DNA from: Oscillospiraceae bacterium | GTDB taxonomy: Bacteria; Bacillota; Clostridia; Oscillospirales; Acutalibacteraceae | Assembly: GCA_902796905.1 (NCBI GenBank) | Contig: CADBQU010000019.1 | Location: forward strand, 1-64,000 | Direction of reading: 5' to 3' | DNA: 64,000 nucleotides | Part shown: piece by piece, positions 33,320 to 41,349 of the stretch | Position numbering within the stretch: position 1 is the stretch's first letter | Layout of the letters: each line of letters starts with the position of its first letter | Made by a program: the position numbers and the translations under genes | The notes under the pieces: model-generated | Told to the model about the DNA's origin: nothing | Databases searched by the model: none | Seen by the model: the letters and a program-made list of their open reading frames with translations, nothing else

Positions 33320-33406
33320 AAAAATTATCCTTTTTAAAAAATTAAACTAAAGCCGTTTAAAGTTTGTTTGGTTGTTTTATTTTTTGTTTTTAGTTTTTGT
33401 ATATTA

Positions 33407-33499
33407 GGGCTAAAAGCCCAAAGCCCGAAGGGCTTTACAAAAGCAAATGTTTGCTTTTGTTACTAAACAAAAAATTTTTGTTTAGTGGGCTTGCAGCCC
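33407..33499. repeat. multi-hairpin intergenic element D
   Basis: Outer arms 33407-33419 and 33487-33499 pair at 11 of 13 positions, and each arm can also fold alone (GGGCT-AAA-AGCCC and GGGCT-TGC-AGCCC). Between them: AAAGCCC-GAA-GGGCTTT, ACAAAAGCAAA-TG-TTTGCTTTTGT and ACTAAACAAAA-AAT-TTTTGTTTAGT. It lies inside the aro operon between aroA and tyrA and would be transcribed. Confidence 0.85.
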
Positions 33500-33507
33500 G
33501 TTGTTTT

Positions 33508-34776
33508 TTAATCTTTAAATTCTAAATCTACATTTAAATGCTGTAAATCTTTAAAAAAGTTGGGGTAGCTTTTATTTATTGCTTCCGCCCCTTTAATTTC
33601 TCCGCCCAGATATGTGCATAAAACGCTTAAACTCATAACTACGCGGTGGTCGTTATGACCGTAAAGAATTTCTTTTGGTGTTTTCAGTTGCGCTTTTGTT
33701 ACTTTTACGCTGTTTTTTAAAACCTTTATATCTGCTCCGAATTTTTTTAGTTCTTCTGCCATAACGTAGGCTCGGTTACTTTCTTTTAAGCTTAATCTTT
33801 CGGTATTTACAAAAACGGAACTGCCTTTTAAAGCCGCAAGCGTAAAGGCTATAGGCGCTAAATCCGGACAGTCTTTTAAATCTATTTCTTCAAAACTGTT
33901 TTTTAAAATTTTGTTAAAAATTTCGGTATAAATTTTATCTCCCTGCAGGGAATTTTTATTTAATCCCGTAATATTTACTTTTCCGCCTAAAATATTTAAA
34001 GCTTCTAAAAAAGCCGCGTTTGAATAATCGCCTTCGCAAGTTAACTTTTTGCTTTTGTAAAGGCTGCTTAAAACGGTAATTGTTTTTTTGTGCGGGCTAA
34101 ATTCCGTTTTTATTCCGAATGTGTTTAAGGCGCTTAAAGTTAGGTTAATATAAGAAAAACTTGTGATTTCCTTTGTTAATTTAAGCGTTGCGAAAATTTT
34201 GCGATTTTTTTCATTTTCATTTTTATTTTTATTTTCATTGATAAAATTATTTAAAAACGGCATTATAAAAAGCATACCGCTTATAAATTGACTGGATTTA
34301 TTTGCGCTTAACGAAAATTCGGTTTGGCTTAAATTCCCCTTTACAGTAAGAGCAGTGTCTTTTTGGTTTAAGTTAAAATAAATATTATTTTGCCGGGCTA
34401 ATTCTTCATATTCGTTTAAAGGGCGTTCAAAAAGTCTTTCTTTGCCGCAAAAGGTAATTTCTTTGTTTGCAATAAAAGCTATCGGTATTAAAAATCTTAA
34501 AGTGCTTCCGCTTTCGTTACAGTAAAGAACGGATTTTTCTTTTATGTTTTTAATATTAAGTCCGCCTATTGTAACGGTGGAATCGTTAATATCCACAGTA
34601 GCGCCCAGAGCTTTAAGGCAGTTTACCGTAGCGGTTATATCTTCCGAAAAAGCTATATTTTTTATTACGCTTTTTTTTGTAAATGCTCCGCAAATAAGCA
34701 AACGGTGCGTTACGCTTTTAGAAGGCGGTGCATTAACGGTGCCGACTGCCTTTTTTGGTTTAAATAAAACGGTCAT
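33508..34776 (-). CDS. aroA: 5-enolpyruvylshikimate-3-phosphate synthase
   Basis: 422 residues in two inside-out barrel domains. NAPPSKSVTHRLLICGAF near residues 17-34 holds the S3P-binding Ser-Lys-Ser and the Arg. SGSTLRFLIP (residues 89-98), ECEGDYSNAAF and KESNRAYVM are further landmarks. It joins shikimate-3-phosphate and PEP. A lysine/asparagine-rich insert (ENKNKNENEKNRK near residue 181) is unlike other members. It sits between aroQ and tyrA. Confidence 0.95.
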   Translation of the reverse strand: MTVLFKPKKAVGTVNAPPSKSVTHRLLICGAFTKKSVIKNIAFSEDITATVNCLKALGATVDINDSTVTIGGLNIKNIKEKSVLYCNESGSTLRFLIPIAFIANKEITFCGKERLFERPLNEYEELARQNNIYFNLNQKDTALTVKGNLSQTEFSLSANKSSQFISGMLFIMPFLNNFINENKNKNENEKNRKIFATLKLTKEITSFSYINLTLSALNTFGIKTEFSPHKKTITVLSSLYKSKKLTCEGDYSNAAFLEALNILGGKVNITGLNKNSLQGDKIYTEIFNKILKNSFEEIDLKDCPDLAPIAFTLAALKGSSVFVNTERLSLKESNRAYVMAEELKKFGADIKVLKNSVKVTKAQLKTPKEILYGHNDHRVVMSLSVLCTYLGGEIKGAEAINKSYPNFFKDLQHLNVDLEFKD

Positions 34777-34852
34777 TTGTATTTCTCCGTAATTTGTTAT
34801 TTGTAATTTGGTATTTGTTATTTAAATTCTTTGATTTTTGTTTTTGTTAAAA

Positions 34853-35356
34853 TTATTTGTTTTTGCCGTTTTCGTAGCTTAAAAGCTGCTGTAAAAAGCT
34901 TAAAGCTTCCAAATATCCGTTTGCACCTTTTCCGAATATGGTTTTTACACAGGCAGCTCTTATAAAACTTTTTTGTCTAAAATCTTCTCTTTTGGAAATA
35001 TCGGATAAATGTACCTCCACAGTGGGAATACCTACGGCTTTAACGGCGTCCAGTATGGCTACGCTTGTGTGTGTATATGCCGCCGGATTTATAATTATAC
35101 CGTTGTAGTTTTTATAGCAATCTTGAATTTCGTCTACCAAAACGCCTTCGCTGTTAGATTGTACAATTTTTAAATCTATACATTTTTCTTTTGCGTATTC
35201 TTCTGCTTTTTTGCATAAGTCTTTATATGTTTCTTTACCGTAAATATCCGGTTCTCTTATGCCTAACATATTTAAATTGGGTCCGTTTATAATTTTAATC
35301 TTAATTTTTTCATTGGTTTCGTTTTTTTTTTTTTTTTTGGTTTTACGGTCGGTCAT
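34853..35356 (-). CDS. aroQ: 3-dehydroquinate dehydratase, type II
   Basis: 167 residues. NGPNLNMLGIREPDIYG carries the catalytic Tyr, and HTSVAILDAVKAVGIPTVEV the active-site His. The first 20 residues (RKTKKKKKNETNEK) are an unusual basic extension encoded by a 17-nt A-run (35322-35338). No alternative in-frame start follows the run, so translation must pass it. The ATG overlaps the end of aroE-aroK by 14 bp. Confidence 0.93.
   Translation of the reverse strand: MTDRKTKKKKKNETNEKIKIKIINGPNLNMLGIREPDIYGKETYKDLCKKAEEYAKEKCIDLKIVQSNSEGVLVDEIQDCYKNYNGIIINPAAYTHTSVAILDAVKAVGIPTVEVHLSDISKREDFRQKSFIRAACVKTIFGKGANGYLEALSFLQQLLSYENGKNK
35322..35338. repeat. 17-nt homopolymer inside the aroQ start region
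   Basis: T17 on the plus strand, A17 in the coding strand, covering codons 7-12. Gain or loss of one base would shift the frame of aroQ. Confidence 0.85.
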
Positions 35357-36668
35357 TTAAAAACGCTTCCTTTATATTTTTTAGTTCGTTTGAAAAATTA
35401 TTATCACATAAAACTTCTTTTTCGGCGTATTTTTTATAAAGCGATTTTCTTTTGTTAAAAATATTTTCAAAATCTTTTGCTGTTTTTGTAAGCGGACGTT
35501 CGGGGTTTTTATTTTCGCTTTTTTCTTTGTTTGAATTTTCGGCTTTATTATTGTTAATGTTTTTAATTATTAATTCAACGGGACGGTTTAAATAAATTAT
35601 TTTTCCGTTTTGTTTTAAATAAAGAATATTATTGGGATTTAATACGGCTCCGCCGCCGGGGGCAATTACCGAATTGTTTTTTAAAGAAAGCTGTTTTAAT
35701 ATTAAAGTTTCTTTGGCTCTGAAAGCTTCTTCGCCTTCGGTTTTAATTATTTCGGCAGGCGTTTTGTTATATGCTTTTTCTATTTCTTTGTCGCAGTCAA
35801 AAAAATCTTTGTTAAGCTCTTTTGCAACCTTTAAACCTAATGTGGTTTTACCGCTTCCCGGCATACCTATTAAAACCAAGTTTTGTTTTTGTTTTAATAA
35901 TTTGCCGTAAACTTCGTATGTTTTTTTATTTTCGTTTTCGTCTTTGTCGGCTTCGTTAAAAAACAGCTCGTTCGATTTTGCCGCCTGAGAAACCAGCATA
36001 AAAAGTCCGTTGGAAGTTTTAATGTTTTTTTCTTTGGCTTTTAAAGTTAATAATGTGTGCAGCGGATTATAAATAACATCTACTACCGCTTCTAAATTAT
36101 TAAAATTATCCGTATTTAAAGGAGAATTAAAATTATTCGGAAACATACCTACGGGAGTGGTATTTATAATTATTTCGGCGTTACTGTATTTTTTTTCGGC
36201 TTGCGGATATGTTATATATCCGTCTTCTTCTTTTTTATGTCTGGATACGATTAATATTTTTTTTGCTTCTAAATTTTTTGCAACTTCTTTTGCCGTTAGA
36301 GAGGTTCCGCCGCTGCCTAAAATTAAAACGGTTTTATTTTTTAAAGTTATATTATTGTATATTATTGTGTTTTTTAAACCATAAAAATCGGTGTTAAATC
36401 CCAAAAGCTTACCGTTTTTATTAACTACCGTATTTACCGCGCCTATGTTTTGGGCATAAATATCAATTTCGTCTAAATATTCCATTACGGCTTTTTTATA
36501 GGGAATGGTAACGTTTAAGCCTTTGTAGTTTTTATTAAGCACAAAGCTTTTCAGTTCGTTTTCGTTAAGTTCTTTGTAAAAATAATTATTGTTGCCTAAC
36601 ATATTATGTATTTCTTTAGAAAAACTGTGCTTTAAAGTTTTACCTAAAAGATAAAAAGTATTTTCCAT
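35343..36668 (-). CDS. shikimate dehydrogenase - shikimate kinase fusion (AroE-AroK)
   Basis: 441 residues. The N-terminal part (1-255) is shikimate dehydrogenase: LLGKTLKHSFSKEIHN opens it, with NVTIPYKKAV (catalytic Lys) and GSGGTSLTAKEVAKN (NADP site). The C-terminal part (265-441) is shikimate kinase with Walker A GMPGSGKTTLGLKVA and GGGAVLNPNN. It catalyses two steps of the pathway. ATG 36668 overlaps the aroC stop (TAATG); an in-frame codon at 36722 lies inside aroC and is not used. The kinase part contains a Lys/Asn/Glu-rich insert near residue 385. Fusions of this pair are rare but known. Confidence 0.92.
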   Translation of the reverse strand: MENTFYLLGKTLKHSFSKEIHNMLGNNNYFYKELNENELKSFVLNKNYKGLNVTIPYKKAVMEYLDEIDIYAQNIGAVNTVVNKNGKLLGFNTDFYGLKNTIIYNNITLKNKTVLILGSGGTSLTAKEVAKNLEAKKILIVSRHKKEEDGYITYPQAEKKYSNAEIIINTTPVGMFPNNFNSPLNTDNFNNLEAVVDVIYNPLHTLLTLKAKEKNIKTSNGLFMLVSQAAKSNELFFNEADKDENENKKTYEVYGKLLKQKQNLVLIGMPGSGKTTLGLKVAKELNKDFFDCDKEIEKAYNKTPAEIIKTEGEEAFRAKETLILKQLSLKNNSVIAPGGGAVLNPNNILYLKQNGKIIYLNRPVELIIKNINNNKAENSNKEKSENKNPERPLTKTAKDFENIFNKRKSLYKKYAEKEVLCDNNFSNELKNIKEAFLNDRP

Positions 36669-37774
36669 TATAAAGCCATCCAATCGGTGCCGTATTTTAA
36701 CGTTAAAATATCCGCTATGCAAAATGCCGTTAAACTTTTAATTACTATATTTGCACGGGGAACTATAGAGGGGTCGTGCCTTCCTTTACAAATAAGAGTT
36801 TCTTCTTTTTTTGTTTTTAAATTAAGTGTTTTTTGCGGATAGGATATTGTGGGCGTAGGTTTTAAAACTACCGAAAAAACTATGGGCATACCGTTTGAAA
36901 TTCCGCCGTTTATTCCGCCGTTGTTGTTTGTGGCGGTTACAACTTCGTTTTGAGAATTTAATGTAAAACAGTCGTTGGCTTCGCTGCCTAAAATATTTGC
37001 AAAATCAAAGCCCTTGCCGAATTGTATGCCCTTTACTGCCGGAACAGAAAACAAAGCGTGAGAAACCGTGCTTTCTATACTGTCAAACCATGGCTCGCCG
37101 GCGCCTCTCGGCATACCTAAAACCGCGGTTTCTATAATGCCGCCCACACTGTTTCCGTTTTCTTTTGCTTTTTTAATTTCGTTTTCCATTTTTTCTTTTG
37201 CGGAGCTGTTTATAACCGCAAAAGCTTTATCTTCAAGATTTTCTATTTGCTCTTTTAATGTATTGGTGTTTTCGCTGAATTTGCTTTCTTTAACGGCTTT
37301 AATACTTAAAATATGCGAACCTATTAAAATACCTTTTCTTTTTAGCGCCGGCAGAATAATTCCGCCTAAAGCGGCTATGGGAGCGGTTAATCTTCCGCTG
37401 AAATGGCCTCCGCCGTTTAAATCGGCAAAACCGTTATATTTAACCGAAGATACATAATCCGTATGTCCCGGACGGGGAATATCTTCAAACTGACTGTAGT
37501 CGCTTCCTCGAACGTCTTTATTTTCTATTCTTAAAAGAATAGAACTGCCGGTAGAAAATCCGTTTTTAACGCCGCTTTCAATAAAAAGCTCATCCGCTTC
37601 TTTTCTTGAAGTGCCTATATCTTTTTTGGGTTTTCTTAAATCAAGGCATTTATTTATATATTCCGTGTTTATGGGAATTCCGGCAGGCAAGCCGTCTAAA
37701 ACCAAACCTACGCTTTTGCCGTGGCTTTCGCCGAAAATGGTAATATTTAAAGCATTTCCGAAAGAGTTTTTCAT
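36668..37774 (-). CDS. aroC: chorismate synthase
   Basis: 368 residues. FMN-dependent last step making chorismate. Motifs GESHGKSVGLVLDGLPAG (residues 15-32), RPGHTDYV and GGHFSGRLTAP are the usual signatures. The start overlaps the aroB stop by one base, and the stop overlaps aroE-aroK, so translation is coupled. Length and sequence are normal. Confidence 0.96.
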   Translation of the reverse strand: MKNSFGNALNITIFGESHGKSVGLVLDGLPAGIPINTEYINKCLDLRKPKKDIGTSRKEADELFIESGVKNGFSTGSSILLRIENKDVRGSDYSQFEDIPRPGHTDYVSSVKYNGFADLNGGGHFSGRLTAPIAALGGIILPALKRKGILIGSHILSIKAVKESKFSENTNTLKEQIENLEDKAFAVINSSAKEKMENEIKKAKENGNSVGGIIETAVLGMPRGAGEPWFDSIESTVSHALFSVPAVKGIQFGKGFDFANILGSEANDCFTLNSQNEVVTATNNNGGINGGISNGMPIVFSVVLKPTPTISYPQKTLNLKTKKEETLICKGRHDPSIVPRANIVIKSLTAFCIADILTLKYGTDWMAL

Positions 37775-38784
37775 TAAAAAGCTTCCTCCAATAAGTTTTC
37801 TATATTTTTTATATCGGTTTCTTCTATTTCATAAGTTCCTATTTTGTTTACTTTAACAATGCTTATTTTATTTCCGTAAGCTTTTTTATCGTGTTTTACG
37901 GCTTCTTTTAATTGGCTTTTGTTTATGCTTATATTATTTAGCAAATTTAAATGTTCAAGTACTTTTAAAAGTTTTGGTTTAACTTCTTCGCCGCACATGG
38001 GTATCATACCTATTGCTACGCATTCGCCGTGGTAAAGTTCGTTAAAGCTTTCGGCGCTTTCTATGGCGTGTGCTATTGTATGGCCGAAATTTAAAACCTT
38101 TCTTTCGCCGTTTTCAAATTCGTCTTTTTCCACTACGGCTTTTTTTATAAGTAAAGATTTACAAATTATTTCTTCTGTTTTTTCTTCTTTAAACTGTTCG
38201 TTGTTTAAAAATATATTAAAAAGTTCTTCGTTATGGGTTAAAGACATTTTTATGGATTCTACCATACCGCAAATAATTTGGCGTTTGGGTAAAGTGCTTA
38301 AAACTTCTGTATCTATAAGCACTGCCGAAGGCTGCCAAAAAGCGCCTACAATATTTTTATATCCGCAAAAATCTATAGCGGTTTTTCCGCCTATGGAACT
38401 GTCTACCATAGATAAAAATGTAGTGGGGACATTATAAAAATCAATGCCTCGCATATAACTTGCCGCCGAGAAACCGGAAATATCTCCCACAACTCCGCCG
38501 CCTACCGCCACAATGCAGTCTTTGCGGGTAAAATTGTTGGTTGTAAGGGTTTTTAAAATTAAAATGTAATTATCTATATTTTTGCTTTCTTCGCCTTGAG
38601 GAATTGTTAAAATTAAGCCCTGTTTGCATTGGTCCAGTATTGTTTTACTGTATTTTTCGGGCACACCGCTATCGGTTACAATTAAAACCTTACGGTTTAA
38701 ATTAAAATATTCTTTTGCGTTTTTTAATTCGCCTTTTTTAATAATAATATTGTAGTTTTTAAATTTTGTTTTTACGGAAATCAC
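37774..38784 (-). CDS. aroB: 3-dehydroquinate synthase
   Basis: 336 residues. NAD-dependent cyclisation of DAHP. The NAD site VAVGGGVVGDISGFSAASYM lies near residues 93-112; DSSIGGKTAIDF and the metal ligands in NFGHTIAHAIES and HGECVAIGM (His) are present. First of the tightly overlapped aroB-aroC-aroEK-aroQ set. Element E lies upstream. Confidence 0.96.
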   Translation of the reverse strand: MISVKTKFKNYNIIIKKGELKNAKEYFNLNRKVLIVTDSGVPEKYSKTILDQCKQGLILTIPQGEESKNIDNYILILKTLTTNNFTRKDCIVAVGGGVVGDISGFSAASYMRGIDFYNVPTTFLSMVDSSIGGKTAIDFCGYKNIVGAFWQPSAVLIDTEVLSTLPKRQIICGMVESIKMSLTHNEELFNIFLNNEQFKEEKTEEIICKSLLIKKAVVEKDEFENGERKVLNFGHTIAHAIESAESFNELYHGECVAIGMIPMCGEEVKPKLLKVLEHLNLLNNISINKSQLKEAVKHDKKAYGNKISIVKVNKIGTYEIEETDIKNIENLLEEAF

Positions 38785-38839
38785 GGTTTACATACCTCCG
38801 GTTTTTATTTTTATCTTTACTTTATTTTTGTTTTTTGTG

Positions 38840-38930
38840 CGGGGCTTAAAGCCCCAAAGTCCTTTGGACTTTGGCAAAAGCTTTGCTTTTGCGCCGAAAA
38901 ACTTTCAGGTTTTCGGCGGCTTTAAGCCCG
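38840..38930. repeat. multi-hairpin intergenic element E
   Basis: Outer stem CGGGGCTTAAAGCC with GGCTTTAAGCCCG (38840-38853 with 38918-38930). Inside: CCAAAGTCC-TTT-GGACTTTGG, CAAAAGC-TTT-GCTTTTG and a 12-bp stem CGCCGAAAAACT-TTC-AGG with one mismatch. Lies between pheA and aroB within the operon. Confidence 0.85.
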
Positions 38931-38980
38931 ATATGGTTTTAGCTTTGTTTTGTTACTTTTAATGCCGTTTTAATGCTGTT

Positions 38981-40069
38981 TTATTTTAATGTTATTTCTT
39001 TGTTGTATACGCCTATAATTTTAACGCTGTTGCAGTGTTTTTTAAGCTCATCTATCATTTCTTTGCCGTTAGGAGTGTTTATATTTCCTTCGCCTTCGGC
39101 AAAAAAGTAATAGCTCCAAACGCTGTCTTTGGAAGGGCGGCTTTTTAAAGAGCGTAGGTTAAATCCAAAAGAACCTATAACCGATACCGCTTTGCCTAAG
39201 GCTCCCGCTTCGTTTTTAACCGTAAAGCACATAATAAAATTATTTTTGTTTTCGGTTTGTGCGGCGCTTCTCGAAAATACCGCAAAACGTGTGGTGTTGC
39301 CCTCGGCGGAATTTATATGAGATTCTATTTTTATAAGACCGTATTTTTCCGCAGCTTCTTCACTGGCAATAGCGGCAATATCCGGTTTGTTAAGCTTTAA
39401 AACTTTTTGAGCGGCTAAAGCTGTGTTTTCGGCTTCTATAACCTGTAAGTTATGTTTTTTAATAAACGCGGCGCATTGGCCTAATGCCTGAGGATGGCTT
39501 ATTACCTTTGTAACGCTTTCCAAAGATGCCCCTTTAATTCCCAATAAATTTTGTACAATTAAAATATCGTAAATTCCCGTAACGGATAAAGAACCCGAAA
39601 AAGCCAAATCCATAACGGCGCCGACATCTCCGTTGTAGCTGTTTTCCAAAGGTAAAACGGCACAGTCGCATTCTCCGTTTTCCACAGCTTTATAAGCGGA
39701 AGAAAAATCGGCGTAGCCTAAAGTTTCGGCATTTTTAAAAATTTTGTTTGCGGCTATTTGTGCAAAAGCACCTTCTACGCCGCTAAACGCAATCCTTAAC
39801 CCTTTGCATAAATTTCTTTGATAAGCTTTGCTTATTTTCATGGTGTTTTTTAAAAACTGCGTATAAAACCCGGTATAATTTTTGTTTTTAATTAAACGGC
39901 AGTTCTTTTTTATAACTTTTTCCTCGCGTGATTCGTCTAAAATAGGCAAAGCGTTTTTAATTTTGTATTCCGCTACCTTTTTAACTTCGTCCATACGCTT
40001 TTCAAAAAGTTCCGCCATAAGCTTGTCTATTTTATCAATTTCTTTTCTGGTACTCTCAATATCGCTCAT
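38981..40069 (-). CDS. pheA: bifunctional chorismate mutase / prephenate dehydratase
   Basis: 362 residues. Chorismate mutase (AroQ class) covers residues 1-85, with the RKEIDKIDKLMAELFEKRMD helix. Prephenate dehydratase spans 95-275 with GVEGAFAQIAA and NSAEGNTTRFAVF (catalytic Thr-Arg-Phe). An ACT domain follows (278-355) with EAGALGKAVSVIGSFGFNL and the ligand-binding LKSRPSK loop, so phenylalanine feedback is expected. The ATG at 40081 is in frame but GGAG lies 6 nt before ATG 40069. First structural gene after the attenuator. Confidence 0.94.
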   Translation of the reverse strand: MSDIESTRKEIDKIDKLMAELFEKRMDEVKKVAEYKIKNALPILDESREEKVIKKNCRLIKNKNYTGFYTQFLKNTMKISKAYQRNLCKGLRIAFSGVEGAFAQIAANKIFKNAETLGYADFSSAYKAVENGECDCAVLPLENSYNGDVGAVMDLAFSGSLSVTGIYDILIVQNLLGIKGASLESVTKVISHPQALGQCAAFIKKHNLQVIEAENTALAAQKVLKLNKPDIAAIASEEAAEKYGLIKIESHINSAEGNTTRFAVFSRSAAQTENKNNFIMCFTVKNEAGALGKAVSVIGSFGFNLRSLKSRPSKDSVWSYYFFAEGEGNINTPNGKEMIDELKKHCNSVKIIGVYNKEITLK

Positions 40070-40128
40070 ATAAATCTCCATATCTTTTTAAACTTTTAAA
40101 ATTTTTGTTTTTTTATTTGGTTTGCACC

Positions 40129-40213
40129 GCGGCGGTTTTAAAAGGCTTTGCCTTTTAAACGCAAAAGAATTTTGCGTTTTTTAAAACCTTTGGTTTTAAA
40201 AAAAACGCCGCCG
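40129..40213. repeat. multi-hairpin intergenic element F
   Basis: Imperfect outer stem (CGGCGG-TTTT near 40130-40139 with AAAACGCCGCCG at 40202-40213). Inside: AAAAGGC-TTT-GCCTTTT, AAACGCAAAA-GAA-TTTTGCGTTT and TTAAAACC-TTT-GGTTTTAA. It sits in the pheA leader, after the attenuator and before the start codon. Confidence 0.8.
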
Positions 40214-40227
40214 ATTTCTCCGAATCT

Positions 40228-40344
40228 TTAAAAAAATAAAAAGTCCGCAAACGGTATACTTTTAAAGCATACGCGAATTGCGGACCGAAGTTACTAAAAC
40301 ATAAGGCATTACTGCCGAGCTGTTTTGGTGTACAGACGGTCCGC
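40228..40344 (-). promoter_or_regulatory. ribosome-mediated transcription attenuator of the aromatic operon
   Basis: Terminator: GTCCGCAA (40278-40285) with TTGCGGAC (40243-40250), an inner GTATGC/GTATAC stem, and a long U-run (40228-40242) on the minus strand. Antiterminator: GCGGACCG within the leader-peptide codons (40337-40344) is perfectly complementary to CGGTCCGC (40280-40287), the terminator's left arm. A ribosome stalled at the Tyr/Phe codons leaves the first segment free and lets the antiterminator form; a moving ribosome covers it and lets the terminator form. This is the classical his/trp/phe logic. Confidence 0.85.
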
Positions 40345-40386
40345 GTTGGTAAAGTAATAATAAAAATAATAGTTAATAACGAACAT
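40309..40386 (-). CDS. aromatic leader peptide (25 aa)
   Basis: ATG 40386 follows AAGGGGTGA at good spacing. The peptide begins MFVIN and then reads YYFYYYF: seven aromatic residues in a row, nine Tyr/Phe in 25. It ends just before the terminator. It is far too biased for a normal small protein and matches attenuation leader peptides such as enterobacterial PheL. The codons measure charged tRNA-Tyr and tRNA-Phe. Confidence 0.85.
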   Translation of the reverse strand: MFVINYYFYYYFTNADRLYTKTARQ

Positions 40387-40496
40387 TCTGTTCACCCCTT
40401 ACAGTTTAATTTATAACATTTTTTAAAACATTTTTTAATTTAATTTAAATTTGAATTAAATAATGTTTTTTATTTTGCTTTTAATACGTTTTTTAT

Positions 40497-40525
40497 ATTA
40501 TAAAGCTTAAAATTGTGTTTGTCAA
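40497..40525 (-). promoter_or_regulatory. consensus promoter of the aromatic operon
   Basis: On the minus strand TTGACA (40520-40525), 17-bp spacer, TATAAT (40497-40502). The leader ATG follows about 100 nt downstream. The 510-bp region 40082-40592 thus holds promoter, leader peptide, attenuator and element F. Confidence 0.9.
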
Positions 40526-40592
40526 GAAATATTGAAAATTAAATAATAAAATAAAATTAAATAAAATTAAATTAAATTGGTTATTGTTTGGC

Positions 40593-41171
40593 TTAAAGTT
40601 TTGTTTGCTCATCCAGCGAGAGTGAAAAAGCAGGCAAAAATTCTTTTATAAAAATATCGGCGGCAGGGGAGTTAAACTCTTTTATGGATTTTTCGGTGCT
40701 TTTTTTAGCTTCCTTAAATTCGTAATTTCCAAAGCTTACTTCTTCGGTACATTTTATAAGAGCCGAAATTTTATCTGCAAGTTTAACCGTTTTTTCTTCT
40801 TCCTCCGTTAAATTATAAACATCTTTAATTTCATCGGTAAAGTAATCCGGCAAAAGACTTAATAATTTTTCTTCGGCCACCGCTTCTATATTTTTGTAAG
40901 AAGTTTTAATATCGGAATTAAAATATTTAACCGGTGTGGGTAAATCGCCCGTTATAACTTCGGAAGTATCGTGAAAAAGCGCAGCCAAAACTATTTTTTC
41001 GGTATTTATATTTGCGTTTTTTAATTTGGTTTTTTCTATAATGCAAAGAGCGTGGGCTATAAAAGCCACTTCTAAAGTATGCTCCGATAAATTTTCTTTT
41101 CTTAAATTCCTCATAAGCGCCCAGCGATCAATATATTTCATCCTAAAAAGCATAGAGTAAAAGTTAGACAT
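40593..41171 (-). CDS. HD-domain 5'-deoxynucleotidase (YfbR-like)
   Basis: 192 residues. Metal-binding residues of the HD fold: EHTLEVAFIAHAL (His) and ALFHDTSEVITGDLPTPVKY (HD and YfbR-specific ITGDLPTPVKY). Members dephosphorylate deoxynucleoside monophosphates. An in-frame ATG lies 17 codons upstream, but GGGAGA stands 7 nt before ATG 41171. Single gene; the promoter is not clear. Confidence 0.88.
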   Translation of the reverse strand: MSNFYSMLFRMKYIDRWALMRNLRKENLSEHTLEVAFIAHALCIIEKTKLKNANINTEKIVLAALFHDTSEVITGDLPTPVKYFNSDIKTSYKNIEAVAEEKLLSLLPDYFTDEIKDVYNLTEEEEKTVKLADKISALIKCTEEVSFGNYEFKEAKKSTEKSIKEFNSPAADIFIKEFLPAFSLSLDEQTKL

Positions 41172-41221
41172 AATAAATCTCCCAAAACCTGATTTTTTAA
41201 TTTTATATTTTATTTTCTTCA

Positions 41222-41250
41222 TTGAATATTATACCAAATAATGATATAAT
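41222..41250 (+). promoter_or_regulatory. promoter of the glycosyltransferase-yfhO pair
   Basis: TTGAAT (41222-41227), 17-bp spacer, TATAAT (41245-41250). Confidence 0.75.
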
Positions 41251-41349
41251 AGCAATATACTATTTTTAATTTAAAATATCATTTTTATATATTATATAAA
41301 TTATGCAAACGCTATTCTTATATTGTAAATATAATAACGGAGTTAAAGT

